Shown one piece after another: positions 1-9,525 of a stretch of 64,000 nt of DNA. Below the pieces are notes generated by a model that did no database searches, was not told where the DNA came from, and worked only from the letters and a program-made list of their open reading frames with translations. Each line of letters opens with the position of its first letter. The stretch's first letter is position 1. Origin of the DNA: Fusibacter paucivorans (GTDB lineage Bacteria > Bacillota > Clostridia > Peptostreptococcales > Acidaminobacteraceae). Position numbers and translations under genes: made by a program. The DNA lies in the NCBI RefSeq assembly GCF_018390735.1, contig NZ_JAHBCL010000019.1, positions 1 through 64,000 on the forward strand, in the 5' to 3' direction.

Positions 1-113
1 CTTTCTTCAGATTCCTCGTCGCCAAGGACACCCTTGCCTTAAGCTATACACTTCCCACTACCAGGGTGTGTTAGGGACTCTCACCCGTTAGATTACGCCC
101 ATACCGGGCACAC
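1..113 (-). mobile_element. 5' end of a group IIC-like intron (runs off the window)
   Basis: Read on the minus strand from 113, the sequence starts with GTGTGCCCGGTATGGG and continues with GGGTGAGAGTCCC, GCAAGGGTGTCC and GGCGACGAGGAATCTGAAG. These are the conserved domain I blocks of bacterial group II introns, and they closely resemble the Oceanobacillus iheyensis group IIC intron as I remember it. The intron begins one base after the T-run of an intrinsic terminator, which is the usual group IIC target. Only about 113 nt are visible; any reverse transcriptase ORF and domain V would lie beyond position 1. Confidence 0.88.
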
Positions 114-114
114 C

Positions 115-154
115 AAAAAAAGCGCTGTTTACAAACCCGATCTGTAAACAGCGC
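115..154 (-). terminator. Intrinsic terminator of the pncB operon; intron target
   Basis: A perfect 12-bp stem (GCGCTGTTTACA at 122-133 with its complement at 143-154) has a 9-nt loop and is followed on the minus strand by seven T residues (121-115). It lies about 90 nt past the nicotinate phosphoribosyltransferase stop codon and directly abuts the intron 5' end. Confidence 0.9.
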
Positions 155-242
155 CGCTTATTTTGAAGTCGTTCTAAATTTTTATGATTATATTTTTAAT
201 TTTCACATCGCAAATGTCATGGTTACCATTCTTGACATCGTA

Positions 243-1277
243 TTATTGTACTTTTTTAAGCTTCGGATTATCAATTAGCCCCGGAATTCTACCGCGTTTA
301 GCAACGGCTTTGCCGTTGACCATCTTGATATCCATGGTCATATCAATTGGCGAAGCACCTGAGATATAACTGCCAACGCCAAACGAATCGGCGCCCGCTT
401 CGCGCAACGTGATAATTTTTTCAGGTGTCAAACCGCCTGACACAAATATTTTGACATAATCAAAACCTTCTGCATCCAGTTTAGCGCGCATTTCCTTAAC
501 GAGTCCCGCCGTTACACCGCCGCGTTCGCTAGGCGTATCCAAACGAATACCGTATAATTTGCCGTCAAGCGCTTTTGCAATTCTTATCGCTTCCTCTACT
601 TCATCTTTAAAGGTATCAATTAAAACGATTCTGTTATGAGCCGGATCCGATATACGATTATATGTCTCTGATACGGTCAATGTATCACCAGCGATCAACA
701 TCGCGCTGTGCGGCACTGTTCCCGATGGGTTAAGTCCCATGAGTTTTGCCGCTAAAATACAGCTAGCACCCATTGCGCCGCCAATAACAGCCGAACGTTC
801 CATAACAGGTGCGACGGAAGGATGCAGATGCCTTGCACCAAAACATAAAAATGTTTTATCACCGCATGCTTCTTTAATTTCACTTGCGGCTGTTGCCCAA
901 CCGGAAGCACTTGCCAGCATTCCTAAAACAATCGTTTCAAAAATCGCCATATCTTTATATTTGCCTTTAATTCTTATCACTGTATCTTTTACATCAAAAC
1001 TTTCGCCTTCATCAACTGCCCATACTTCTAATGGTTTACCCTTCAGTAAATTCTTTACTTCATCAATGCCGCAAAAAATGCCTTTTTTTCTCGGAAAGAT
1101 TTCAGCGACAACTTCTGCCTCAGCTAAATCAAGTGCAGAAAGAATATCCAGCGTGCGTAGAAAATACACATCAGTTGTTAAACCATTAACAATTTCATTC
1201 GCATCAGCTGAATGCATAATACGATCTTCACGAATGCTAATCTGATCTATATCTTTAATACTTTTAAGCTGCTCCAT
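243..1277 (-). CDS. pncB: Nicotinate phosphoribosyltransferase (short form)
   Basis: Cytosolic enzyme of NAD salvage: it joins nicotinate and PRPP to nicotinate mononucleotide. The 344-residue protein matches the short NAPRTase form rather than the longer E. coli type. Visible family blocks are RHLHPSVAP near residue 148, GLNPSGTVPHS near 183 with the conserved histidine, RLDTPSERGG near 248 and the phosphate-binding FVSGGL near 280. The ATG at 1277 lies 10 nt from an AAGAAGGG site; a GTG one codon upstream (1280) is also possible. It follows coaE by about 65 nt with no terminator between, so polA-coaE-pncB may be one transcript. Confidence 0.92.
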   Translation of the reverse strand: MEQLKSIKDIDQISIREDRIMHSADANEIVNGLTTDVYFLRTLDILSALDLAEAEVVAEIFPRKKGIFCGIDEVKNLLKGKPLEVWAVDEGESFDVKDTVIRIKGKYKDMAIFETIVLGMLASASGWATAASEIKEACGDKTFLCFGARHLHPSVAPVMERSAVIGGAMGASCILAAKLMGLNPSGTVPHSAMLIAGDTLTVSETYNRISDPAHNRIVLIDTFKDEVEEAIRIAKALDGKLYGIRLDTPSERGGVTAGLVKEMRAKLDAEGFDYVKIFVSGGLTPEKIITLREAGADSFGVGSYISGASPIDMTMDIKMVNGKAVAKRGRIPGLIDNPKLKKVQ

Positions 1278-1345
1278 CACATTTTTCCCTTCTTAAGAAT
1301 AGTCACTAACATTATAAATTATTTCATGTTATGAAGCAACTTTCG

Positions 1346-1966
1346 TTAATTAATAGTCAATGTTTTTAGAATGTCCGACAATGCCGCATCGACTTGACTG
1401 AATAAATGATTTTTATCGCCTGCATTATCCATAATACGCGTTGCATCATTCTTTTTTTCGTCTAGCGGCATTTGAGAATTAAGCTGTGCTTCAGCAAATT
1501 GCTCCGTTACACTGTCACGCTGCATCAAACGCTCAATCTGTACTTCCCTAGGGACATAAACAAGCCAAATCTCATCATACTTTTTAAAACGCCCCGATTC
1601 GATTAGAAGCGGAATATCTGCAAAAATAATATGATGTGATGTTTTCAATACGTTGATTTCATCCCATATTGCTTGATAAATGCGATCGTGTGTAATTTGA
1701 TTCAGCGCGTTTCGTGCTGTTTCATCATTAAATACCAGTTCACCGAGTTTCTTTCTGTCAAGTGACCCGTCAGCCATTAAATAAGTTTCGCCGAATGTCT
1801 TCGCAATAGCTGCCAGAGCCGGCGAACCGCGATCGACGATATGACGCGCAATTAAATCTGCGTCGACAACCGGATAGCCCTTTCCGATAAGGTATTTGGT
1901 TACCGTGCTCTTGCCGCTGGCAATGCCGCCGGTGAGTCCAATAATAAAGGCTTTACTTTGCATCAT
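1346..1966 (-). CDS. coaE: Dephospho-CoA kinase
   Basis: Catalyses the last step of coenzyme A synthesis, phosphorylating the ribose 3'-OH of dephospho-CoA with ATP. The N-terminus carries the P-loop GLTGGIASGKST (residues 10-21), followed by the VDAD block near residue 35 and the lid region around RDSVTEQ. At 206 residues it is normal for the family. The ATG lies inside the 3' end of polA (14-nt overlap), implying translational coupling. A second ATG follows immediately at 1963. Confidence 0.95.
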   Translation of the reverse strand: MMQSKAFIIGLTGGIASGKSTVTKYLIGKGYPVVDADLIARHIVDRGSPALAAIAKTFGETYLMADGSLDRKKLGELVFNDETARNALNQITHDRIYQAIWDEINVLKTSHHIIFADIPLLIESGRFKKYDEIWLVYVPREVQIERLMQRDSVTEQFAEAQLNSQMPLDEKKNDATRIMDNAGDKNHLFSQVDAALSDILKTLTIN

Positions 1967-4583
1967 ACCAACTCGCTCCTGTGTTCATATCGACCTTTAA
2001 TGGTACATCCAGCATATAAGCGGTTTCCATCGCTTCTTTTAAAATGGCTTTTGCCTTTTCAAGCTCCCCTTCAGGCACATTTAAAATCAGTTCATCATGT
2101 ACTTGAAGAATGAGTTGTGTCGCCATTTCATTTTCTTTTAGGGCATGATACACCTTTATCATCGCCAGCTTGATAATATCAGCAGCCGATCCCTGAATTG
2201 GCGTATTGCGCGCTGTTCTTTCTGCCGCTGAGCGCAGCATAAAATTGCTGTGATTGATATCGGCAATATCTCTACGGCGATGTAAAACGGTTTCTACATA
2301 GCCGTCTTTTTTACATTGTTCAATAAGACCATCCATATAGGTTTGCACTTTTGGGTATGTTTCAAAATAGCTCTCAATATACGATTTTGCTTCTTTTCGC
2401 GTAATGCCCAAGCTTTCGCTAAGCCCAAAATCTCCCATGCCGTAGACAATCCCAAAGTTTACTTCCTTGGCACGGCTTCGCTGTAGGCTTGAAACTTCAT
2501 CTTCAGCAACATGAAAAACCTGTGAAGCTGTAATGGCATGAATGTCCAATCCCTCACGAAATGCTTTGATCAGCGTGTCATCCTCGCTGAGATGTGCCAA
2601 AACGCGCAGTTCAATTTGAGAGTAATCGGCATCAAGCAGTGTGCAATTTTCATCCGGTATAAATATTTTTCTGATTTTTCGGCCATATGGCAGCCTAATC
2701 GGAATATTTTGGAGATTAGGCTCTGTAGAGCTCAGGCGCCCTGTTACCGCAATGGTTTGGTTTAACGATGTATGGACGCGCTCTTTCTCATCAACCACAG
2801 CTTTTAGGCCGTCAATATAGGTTGACTTTAATTTGGCGTACATTCTATATTCAATGATTTCTTTGATGATTTCATGTTTGTTCATAAGCTTTTCAAGGAC
2901 ATCGTGGCTGGTCGAATAACCGGTCTTTGTCTTTTTACCAACGGGAAGTCCCAGCTTTTCAAAGAGTATAACGCCAAGCTGTTTCGGTGAATTGATATTA
3001 AAGTTCTCTCCTGCCAAGCGATAAACTTCCGTTTCAATTTCATTAATCTTTGTTTCAATGGCAGTCCCCAGTTCGTCCAATGTCTGCATATCCACTTTAA
3101 AACCAATGTACTCCATGTCAGCAAGGACTTCGATCAACGGTAATTCGACTTCTTTCAAAAGTAAATCCAATTGGGCTTCTTTTATTTCTGCCATAAGACT
3201 TTCTGTGAGAATTGGCAAATAACTTACTTGCTGGCATAAAAATGCTTTTAGAGATGAATGATCAATATCAGCGTATGCTTTTTTCTTGGCACCTTTTCCC
3301 AGCAGTACCTCTTCGCCGTCTATTTGTAATTGATGCTTTTCGAAAAGAATATCCTCAAACAGATAATTGCGTCTTGCCGGATTGATGAGATAAGATGCGA
3401 TGTACCCGTCAAAATCAATGCCCTTTAAAGCGATTCCCTCTGATAAACACCACAAGTAATCACGCTTGACGTCAAAGCCGCTTATGGCGATTTCATCGGA
3501 TTCCAGCATTGGTTTAAGCGCCTGTAATTGCGCTTCACCTTCTACGTAATACAGCTTACCGTCTATATTCATCGCCATGCCATAACACGTCATATAGCGC
3601 TCTTTTGAAGGCTCAACGGCTGTTCTAATATAAATTTTACCCGCTTTATTTGCCGCTTTGATCACCTTCTCCGGATCGCAGATGACATCTTCTATGGCGA
3701 TTGTTTCAACAGCCGGTTTTTCCGTCGGCTTAATACGATTTAGCAATGATGTCAATTCATATTGTTTCATCAAACCAATTGTCGCTTCCAAATTGGGTTC
3801 TACGATTTTAAACGCTTCAAAATCAATCTCTATTGGAACATCCTGATGTATGGTTGCAAGCCTTTTACTCATCAGCGCCTCTTCAGCATGTTCAATAATC
3901 AAGTTTCTGATGCGCTGATTCTCAACTTCTTCAACGTTTTCAATCAGATTTTCTACAGTTTTGAACTGTGCCAGCAGTTTTTGAGCTGTTTTCGGCCCAA
4001 CGCCTTTAACGCCTGGAATATTATCGGCGCTGTCACCGCTTAAGCCTTTAAAGTCAATGACATGATCCGCTGTCACACCCCATTCTTCCATAATGGCTTC
4101 ATCATCGTAATCTTTTAAATTCGTAATGCCCTTTTTGGTAATGTGGACATGGACACCTTCCGCCGCCAACTGCAGGGCATCTTTATCGCCTGTAATGATA
4201 TGCGCCTCAATACCGGCGTTCTTCGCTTGCTTCGCAATGGTACCAATTAAGTCATCAGCCTCATAGCCTTGCAATTCCACTCTCGAAATATTAAGGGCAT
4301 CAAGTATTTCTTTTGTAATCGGCATTTGCATCGCGAGCTCATCCGACATGCCTGTACGCGTCCCCTTATAGGCTTCATAAGAAAGATGTCTGAATGTAGG
4401 TCCTTTCATATCAAACGCAATAACGAAATGCGTCGGTTCAAAGTCGTCTATCAGCATTAACACCATTTCGGTAAATTTTAAAACACCACCCGTATAAATT
4501 CCTTTTGAGTTTCTCAGATCTTTTAACGCAAAAAAAGCTCTATTAATTAAACTGTTGCCATCTACAATGATGATTTTAGCCAT
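1953..4583 (-). CDS. polA: DNA polymerase I
   Basis: Repair and Okazaki-fragment processing polymerase, about 876 residues. The 5'-nuclease domain (about 1-290) has the acidic motifs EADDLIGT, GDKDALQ and GLSGDSADNIPGVKGVGPKTA. The C-terminal polymerase has motif A (DADYSQIELR), motif B (RSRAKEVNFGIVYG) and motif C (QVHDELIL). The middle 3'-5' exonuclease domain appears inactive: where the E. coli enzyme has the DxE catalytic pair this protein reads IRTAVEP, as in other Firmicute and Taq-type polymerases. The ATG at 4583 has GGAGG five nt upstream, so it is preferred over an in-frame start nine codons earlier. Confidence 0.96.
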   Translation of the reverse strand: MAKIIIVDGNSLINRAFFALKDLRNSKGIYTGGVLKFTEMVLMLIDDFEPTHFVIAFDMKGPTFRHLSYEAYKGTRTGMSDELAMQMPITKEILDALNISRVELQGYEADDLIGTIAKQAKNAGIEAHIITGDKDALQLAAEGVHVHITKKGITNLKDYDDEAIMEEWGVTADHVIDFKGLSGDSADNIPGVKGVGPKTAQKLLAQFKTVENLIENVEEVENQRIRNLIIEHAEEALMSKRLATIHQDVPIEIDFEAFKIVEPNLEATIGLMKQYELTSLLNRIKPTEKPAVETIAIEDVICDPEKVIKAANKAGKIYIRTAVEPSKERYMTCYGMAMNIDGKLYYVEGEAQLQALKPMLESDEIAISGFDVKRDYLWCLSEGIALKGIDFDGYIASYLINPARRNYLFEDILFEKHQLQIDGEEVLLGKGAKKKAYADIDHSSLKAFLCQQVSYLPILTESLMAEIKEAQLDLLLKEVELPLIEVLADMEYIGFKVDMQTLDELGTAIETKINEIETEVYRLAGENFNINSPKQLGVILFEKLGLPVGKKTKTGYSTSHDVLEKLMNKHEIIKEIIEYRMYAKLKSTYIDGLKAVVDEKERVHTSLNQTIAVTGRLSSTEPNLQNIPIRLPYGRKIRKIFIPDENCTLLDADYSQIELRVLAHLSEDDTLIKAFREGLDIHAITASQVFHVAEDEVSSLQRSRAKEVNFGIVYGMGDFGLSESLGITRKEAKSYIESYFETYPKVQTYMDGLIEQCKKDGYVETVLHRRRDIADINHSNFMLRSAAERTARNTPIQGSAADIIKLAMIKVYHALKENEMATQLILQVHDELILNVPEGELEKAKAILKEAMETAYMLDVPLKVDMNTGASWYDAK

Positions 4584-4620
4584 ACCAGCCTCCATTTTAT
4601 CTATAATCATATCTTTATCT

Positions 4621-4629
4621 ATTATAGCA
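4621..4629 (-). promoter_or_regulatory. Extended -10 promoter for polA
   Basis: On the minus strand the sequence reads TGCTATAAT, a perfect extended -10 element, about 38 nt upstream of the polA ATG. No convincing -35 hexamer is present at the right distance, which fits an extended -10 promoter. Confidence 0.55.
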
Positions 4630-4701
4630 TATGATCGGGTAATATCGCATGCAACCGTCTTGTATAAAAACGATCATCTCCATGACAAACGATTTGATGA
4701 A

Positions 4702-4741
4702 CTTGAGATGACCTCAAGATGATCTCAAGATGATTTTTTTT
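4702..4741. repeat. Small hairpin plus 11-bp tandem repeat
   Basis: CTTGAG (4702-4707) pairs with CTCAAG (4713-4718), and the unit CTCAAGATGAT occurs twice in tandem (4713-4723 and 4724-4734), followed by eight T residues on the plus strand. It resembles a plus-strand terminator, yet no plus-strand gene precedes it. It lies between polA and the hydrolase gene; its role is unknown. Confidence 0.4.
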
Positions 4742-4763
4742 CGTTAATCAATCCCTCTCTGAT

Positions 4764-4810
4764 AAAAAAACGCTGTTTCGCCATGATATAAGAATCATTT
4801 TGAAACAGCG
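4764..4810 (-). terminator. Intrinsic terminator of the peptide-transport operon
   Basis: A 9-bp stem (CGCTGTTTC, 4771-4779, with GAAACAGCG, 4802-4810) is followed on the minus strand by seven T residues. It lies about 65 nt downstream of the beta-lactamase-fold hydrolase stop codon. Confidence 0.8.
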
Positions 4811-4875
4811 CTTTTAGGCATTTTTTACGTACAATCCAATGATTTTAGTCTTTTGTAATCAAGTGGATGTCACGA

Positions 4876-5712
4876 TTAAAACGAACCTTCTTTTGAAATG
4901 AAATGGTCGAGCAACAGTCGGCTCACTTGCGGACCGAACTTAAAGCTCTCATGTTCGTTGTAAAACAATTTGTCACTAAAGTTCTTTGTTAAGAGCGTCA
5001 AGACATAACCCCCATATGGCGTATAAAAGATCCCGCCATCATTACGACAGGCGTTCATACTGCCGCTCTTTGATGCGATGGACAGCACTTCCTCATCTCC
5101 CGTATCTTCTGCGTCGAGATAATACGGCGTCAGCGCTTTTGTCAGCATCGAATTGTAATGCTGTTTTTTTAGGATTTCAACGAAGCGCTCCGACTGCTCA
5201 ACACTCCACAGCTCGCCCTGGTAAGCACGTTCAAAAATAACGGCATATTCCTTTGGCGTCGTTGTGCCAAGCTGTCTATACTTGACAAAATCAATTTTGT
5301 TATGCAGTCTCGTTTGCACCATGCCAAGTGAATCACACACAGCATTGACACGGTCGATCCCTAGCAGATCAATGAGAACATTGGTTGCAATATTATCACT
5401 GACGATAATCATCAGTGTTGCAAAGTCCAACGTCGATAGCGAGAGCCCAGGTGTCAGTGATCTTAAGACGCCGCTGCCGTCAATAAAATTCTCCGGCGTG
5501 TAAACCAATGGGTCGTCAAGACTCAAATTCCCTTTTTCAACTTCGTTTAGCAATGTTGCTAAAATCGGTACTTTGATACAGCTCGCTGTTTCAAAGCATT
5601 CATTTTCATTGATTGCGATGATATTGCCTTTAAAGTCATTCGCGTAAATCCCCATTAAGCCGCTAAAGCTGTAATTAATGGCATTTATTCGAGAGGTGAT
5701 GTCCATCATCAT
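4876..5712 (-). CDS. Beta-lactamase-fold serine hydrolase without signal peptide
   Basis: This 278-residue protein has the class A serine-hydrolase signature set: SCIK (S-x-x-K) near residue 43, SDN near residue 94 and KSGS near residue 215. There is no N-terminal signal peptide or membrane segment, and no convincing equivalent of the class A Glu166 ExxLN motif. A cytoplasmic peptidase or amidase role is therefore more likely than antibiotic hydrolysis. The gene starts 12 nt after the binding-protein stop codon, with AAGGAAG 7 nt before the ATG, so it is part of the peptide importer operon. By inference it may process an imported peptide; the substrate is unknown. Confidence 0.75.
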   Translation of the reverse strand: MMMDITSRINAINYSFSGLMGIYANDFKGNIIAINENECFETASCIKVPILATLLNEVEKGNLSLDDPLVYTPENFIDGSGVLRSLTPGLSLSTLDFATLMIIVSDNIATNVLIDLLGIDRVNAVCDSLGMVQTRLHNKIDFVKYRQLGTTTPKEYAVIFERAYQGELWSVEQSERFVEILKKQHYNSMLTKALTPYYLDAEDTGDEEVLSIASKSGSMNACRNDGGIFYTPYGGYVLTLLTKNFSDKLFYNEHESFKFGPQVSRLLLDHFISKEGSF

Positions 5713-5724
5713 AATGACACTTCC

Positions 5725-7374
5725 TTACTTTTCAATTTGGATGCTGTAGTAAGACTGATCTGACCAGCCATTCCAAGCAACCGTGTAGTTTTTAACATAT
5801 GGTTGAACGACAAAGAGGTGATCGAGTTCGAAGAGTGGAATCCACGCTGCATCGTCATGTACAATTGTCTTTTCAATTTCTTGGTATGTCGCGATTCTTT
5901 CTTCAGCATTCGTCATAATTCTCGCGTCTTCAATTTTTTGTTGAATGTCTGCATTGACATAGTTGAAAGAACGGCTGACGGCATTTTTCTCTGTAAAGAA
6001 AGTATAGATGAAGTTGTCTGGATCGTTGAAGTCTGCTGACCAGCTGCTGTAGTAGCTAGGGAGTTCACCAGTTTTACGAATACCGAAGAATGTTGATTCA
6101 TCCAATTGTGTAATCGTTACATCTACACCGATTTTCGCAAGATCTGATTGAATGATTTCATTGATCTTAAGCGTATTTGGGCTATCTGTTTCCTGTGCAA
6201 CTTCAAACGCAAAACCATCTGGGTAGCCAGCTTCTGCGAGCAATGCTTTTGCTGCTTCTGGATCATACGGAATTTCCGGAAGATCGCTGTTGTAGCCGTA
6301 GAGCCCCGGAGGCATGATACCATTGACGAGCTGACCTTTACCATAGAACATTTGCGCCAGCATGTTTTCTCTGTCTATCGCCATTTGAAGCGCTTTTCTG
6401 ACACGAACGTCCCCAAGCGGTTCAATGGATTGATTGAGACAAATGTAATAGACGCCAACTCTCGGACCTGAGACAATTAACTCTTTCCATTTGTCATTTG
6501 ATTCAAAATACGGGATTTGGCTTCTCGCCATGTCACAGTTGAAGACATCGATTTCGCCGCTTTCAAAGAGCATTCTCGCGGTTTCAGCATCCGGTACAAT
6601 TTTGAGAACGAGTTCGTCGTATTGCGCACGACCACCCCAATAATTGTCAAACGCTTCAAGAACGATCTTGTCGTTAACTGTCCATTCAGCTAATTTAAAA
6701 GGACCGCTGCCGACTGTAAGTGCCGGATCAATACCAAATTGATCGCCCGCTTCTAAAACAGCTTTTTTACAGTAAACCGAACCAGCCGGTGTTGCAAGAC
6801 CTGCTACAAATGGACCAAATGGTTCATCAAGTGTGATTTCAAGCGTATAGTCATCGACAATTTTAATACCTTCTGTGCTGTCTGCTTCACCATTCATTCT
6901 CGCTTCTGCACCTGAAATCATATCAAAGAAGTCTGTGTTTAAGCCTTCTGTTGCAGGATCGAGCATACGGTCGAATGTGAAATAAACATCTTCAGCTTTG
7001 ACTTCATCACCATTTTGGAAAAGCGCCCCTTTTCTCAAATGGAATGTGTAAACTAAACCGTCATCACTGACTTCCCACGTTTCTGCAAGGCCGGGAACCA
7101 ATTCACTTTTACCGGGTGCTACCGTAACTGATTCTACCAGTCGGTCAAACATGTTGAGCGGCAGTGCATAAAATTCAGTTGTTTTTGCAACGTCCGCAGT
7201 TCCCGGATCTTCATCATAAGGCACGACAAACTGAACTTTTTCAGCAGTTGAACCCGTTGCTTCTGATGATGACGATGTACTTGATGCGCCTTCATCGCCA
7301 TTGCTGCCGCCACATGCTGTCAATGCAAAAAGCATTGCAACGACGAGGCCTAGTGCGATTAATTTCTTTTTCAT
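5725..7374 (-). CDS. Peptide ABC transporter substrate-binding lipoprotein
   Basis: Family 5 extracellular solute-binding protein of 549 residues (DppA/OppA type). It has a lipoprotein signal with lipobox LTAC around residues 18-21 and a Ser/Gly-rich linker. Further family blocks include LAETWEVSDDGLVYTFHLRKG near residue 100 and VRKALQMAIDRE near 325. It should be anchored outside the membrane and deliver peptides to the DppBC permease encoded just upstream. A short hairpin precedes it (7485-7502), consistent with separate tuning of the binding protein. The downstream hydrolase gene is translationally close (12 nt). Confidence 0.92.
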   Translation of the reverse strand: MKKKLIALGLVVAMLFALTACGGSNGDEGASSTSSSSEATGSTAEKVQFVVPYDEDPGTADVAKTTEFYALPLNMFDRLVESVTVAPGKSELVPGLAETWEVSDDGLVYTFHLRKGALFQNGDEVKAEDVYFTFDRMLDPATEGLNTDFFDMISGAEARMNGEADSTEGIKIVDDYTLEITLDEPFGPFVAGLATPAGSVYCKKAVLEAGDQFGIDPALTVGSGPFKLAEWTVNDKIVLEAFDNYWGGRAQYDELVLKIVPDAETARMLFESGEIDVFNCDMARSQIPYFESNDKWKELIVSGPRVGVYYICLNQSIEPLGDVRVRKALQMAIDRENMLAQMFYGKGQLVNGIMPPGLYGYNSDLPEIPYDPEAAKALLAEAGYPDGFAFEVAQETDSPNTLKINEIIQSDLAKIGVDVTITQLDESTFFGIRKTGELPSYYSSWSADFNDPDNFIYTFFTEKNAVSRSFNYVNADIQQKIEDARIMTNAEERIATYQEIEKTIVHDDAAWIPLFELDHLFVVQPYVKNYTVAWNGWSDQSYYSIQIEK

Positions 7375-7484
7375 TTTTAATCCCCCTTGTTCTTAAAATT
7401 GACCCAATGCCTTCATACTTCGCACTGGATTTACAGCTTCATAAAATTGTGTTTTCTAAACAAAATTTGAAGCGTTTTATAATA

Positions 7485-7502
7485 AAAATGATCCTTCATT
7501 TT
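7485..7502 (-). terminator. Weak hairpin between dppF and the binding-protein gene
   Basis: AAAATGA pairs with TCATTTT around a 4-nt loop and is followed by a short T-rich stretch on the minus strand. It lies in the 185-nt gap between the second ATPase gene and the binding-protein gene. It could act as a partial terminator or an mRNA end stabiliser; the stem is AT-rich and weak. Confidence 0.3.
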
Positions 7503-7559
7503 ATTATTGATTAAGTGATCCTGCTGAATTCTTTTAACTTTCTCTCTCTAACTAGCTTT

Positions 7560-8537
7560 TTATAACGGATAATGACATGCATAGCCGCGATGTTCCATTT
7601 GAATGATTTCCGGTATTTCCTGTTTGCATTTATCCGTTGCAAATGGGCATCTCGTTCTAAAACGACACCCAGAAGGCGGATTGATTGCACTTGGAATATC
7701 CCCTTCTAAGATCATTTTCTCACGGTTTCGTTGAGATGGGTCAGGAATCGGTACAGCATCCAGCAAAAACTTTGTATAGGGATGTTTCGGATCTGTATAA
7801 AGGCTCTTAGGATCGCCGTACTCTACAATTTTCCCAAGATACATGACGTAAACTTTATCACTGATATAGCGTACGACACTTAAATCGTGCGAAATGAACA
7901 AATAGGTTAAATCGTAATCCTTTTGCAGTGATTTTAAGAGATTCAGAATTTGTGCTTGAATGGATACGTCCAGTGCAGAGACCGCTTCATCGCACACGAT
8001 AAGGCTCGGATTGAGCGCCAACGCTCTTGCAATACCGATGCGCTGTCTTTGGCCGCCGCTGAATTGATGCGGATAGCGATTGGCATACTCTGGTTTTAAA
8101 CCGGAAATTTTCATCAGTTCTGAAACTTTTTCATATCGCTCTTTTGCATTGGTCATCCCATGCGTTAATAGCGGCTCTCCAATTAAATCCTTAACTTTCA
8201 TTCGCGGATTCAATGATGCGTACGGATCTTGGAAAATAATTGACGCATCTTTTCGAAAAGCTTTATCGTGTTTGCCGCGCAATCCGTAAATAGATTCGCC
8301 TTTGAAAACCACGTCTCCATCAGTCGGTGAAATTAAATTGATGAGCAGACGTCCAAGGGTACTCTTGCCGCAGCCCGATTCGCCTACGAGTGCAACCGTT
8401 TCACCTTTTCCGATTTCTATATCGACACCATCTACTGCTTTTACGACTTCTTTGCTCTTGCCGCCGCTAAAAACGCTTTGAACTTTGACTTCATAATATT
8501 TTTTTAAGCTTGATGCCGTCATTAATAGCTCAGACAT
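7560..8537 (-). CDS. dppF: Peptide ABC transporter ATP-binding protein (DppF type)
   Basis: Second ATPase of the importer, about 325 residues. It shows Walker [10 protein letters not shown], the signature [15 protein letters not shown], Walker [13 protein letters not shown] and the H-loop ISHDLSVV. The C-terminal oligo/dipeptide extension carries [14 protein letters not shown], a cysteine cluster typical of this subfamily. The ATG at 8537 has AAGGAGG six nt upstream and overlaps the dppD stop codon by 8 nt; longer in-frame starts upstream lack such a site. It pairs with DppD to power the DppBC permease. Confidence 0.92.
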   Translation of the reverse strand: MSELLMTASSLKKYYEVKVQSVFSGGKSKEVVKAVDGVDIEIGKGETVALVGESGCGKSTLGRLLINLISPTDGDVVFKGESIYGLRGKHDKAFRKDASIIFQDPYASLNPRMKVKDLIGEPLLTHGMTNAKERYEKVSELMKISGLKPEYANRYPHQFSGGQRQRIGIARALALNPSLIVCDEAVSALDVSIQAQILNLLKSLQKDYDLTYLFISHDLSVVRYISDKVYVMYLGKIVEYGDPKSLYTDPKHPYTKFLLDAVPIPDPSQRNREKMILEGDIPSAINPPSGCRFRTRCPFATDKCKQEIPEIIQMEHRGYACHYPL

Positions 8538-9516
8538 TGGATACCTCCTTTCGAGGCAGCCAACAAAATACCTCATGGTCTCTTGATACCATTTCTCTAG
8601 GCGGAATTTCCTGATGGCAAATAGCCGTTGCCTCAGGGCATCTTGATGCAAATCGACAACCTTTCGGTAAATGAATGAGATTTGGCACCATGCCTTTGAT
8701 ACTGTATAGTTCAGTCACATCGTCATCAACACGCGGCAGTGATTTTAAAAGGCCTTTCGTGTAGGGATGCATTGGTTTATCGAATAGCGTTTTAACATCT
8801 GCCTGTTCCACGATTTGTCCCGCATACATAACGCAGACGGTATCGCTGATTTCTGCAACGACGCCAAGATCATGCGTAATAAAGAGGATTGCCGTGTCCA
8901 AATCTTTTTGAACACCGCACAGCAGCGATAAAATTTGCGCTTGAATGGTAACATCCAATGCCGTCGTCGGTTCGTCAGCTATGATGAGCTTCGGTTCACA
9001 GATCATTGCCATGGCGATCATTACGCGTTGTCTCAGACCACCTGATAGCTGATGCGGATAATTGTTAAATCGTTTTTCCGGATCCGGTATTCTTACTTTC
9101 TCAAGATAGGAAATGGCAATCTTTTTCGCCTCTTGTTTCGAGAGTTTCTGATGGACGCGAAGCGGTTCTGTCAGCTGTTTACCGATTGTATAAACCGGAT
9201 TGAGTGATGTCATGGGTTCCTGAAAGATCATGGCAATCTTATTGCCGCGAATTTTCGCAATTTCACGCTCTTTCAATGTCGTTAAATCTTTCCCCTCAAA
9301 GAGAATTTCGCTGCCCGGCATGATAACACCGCTCGGTTTGGGAATGAGTCCCAATATCGACATCGCCGTCATGCTCTTGCCGCTTCCCGATTCACCAACA
9401 AGAGCTGTAATTTTACCCATTTGCAGTCTTAGTGATATATCATCAACAGCAGGGTTCATACCGTGTTTTGTTTTAAAATATGTTTTTAAGTGATTAATAA
9501 CCAAAACGTCTGACAT
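8530..9516 (-). CDS. dppD: Peptide ABC transporter ATP-binding protein (DppD type)
   Basis: First ATPase of the importer, 328 residues. It has Walker A GESGSGKSM, the signature LSGGLRQRVMIAMAM, Walker B LIIADEPTTALD and the switch histidine in FITHDLGVV. The C-terminal CRFASRCPEATAIC block is the family extension with conserved cysteines. It starts 10 nt after the dppC stop codon with a GGAGG site and overlaps dppF, so the two subunits are probably made in equal amounts. Confidence 0.93.
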   Translation of the reverse strand: MSDVLVINHLKTYFKTKHGMNPAVDDISLRLQMGKITALVGESGSGKSMTAMSILGLIPKPSGVIMPGSEILFEGKDLTTLKEREIAKIRGNKIAMIFQEPMTSLNPVYTIGKQLTEPLRVHQKLSKQEAKKIAISYLEKVRIPDPEKRFNNYPHQLSGGLRQRVMIAMAMICEPKLIIADEPTTALDVTIQAQILSLLCGVQKDLDTAILFITHDLGVVAEISDTVCVMYAGQIVEQADVKTLFDKPMHPYTKGLLKSLPRVDDDVTELYSIKGMVPNLIHLPKGCRFASRCPEATAICHQEIPPREMVSRDHEVFCWLPRKEVSNV

Positions 9517-9525
9517 GCCTGCCTC

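Noticed and set aside
4876-5712. Antibiotic-resistance beta-lactamase
   Set aside because: No signal peptide and no clear Glu166 motif; the operon context points to peptide metabolism.
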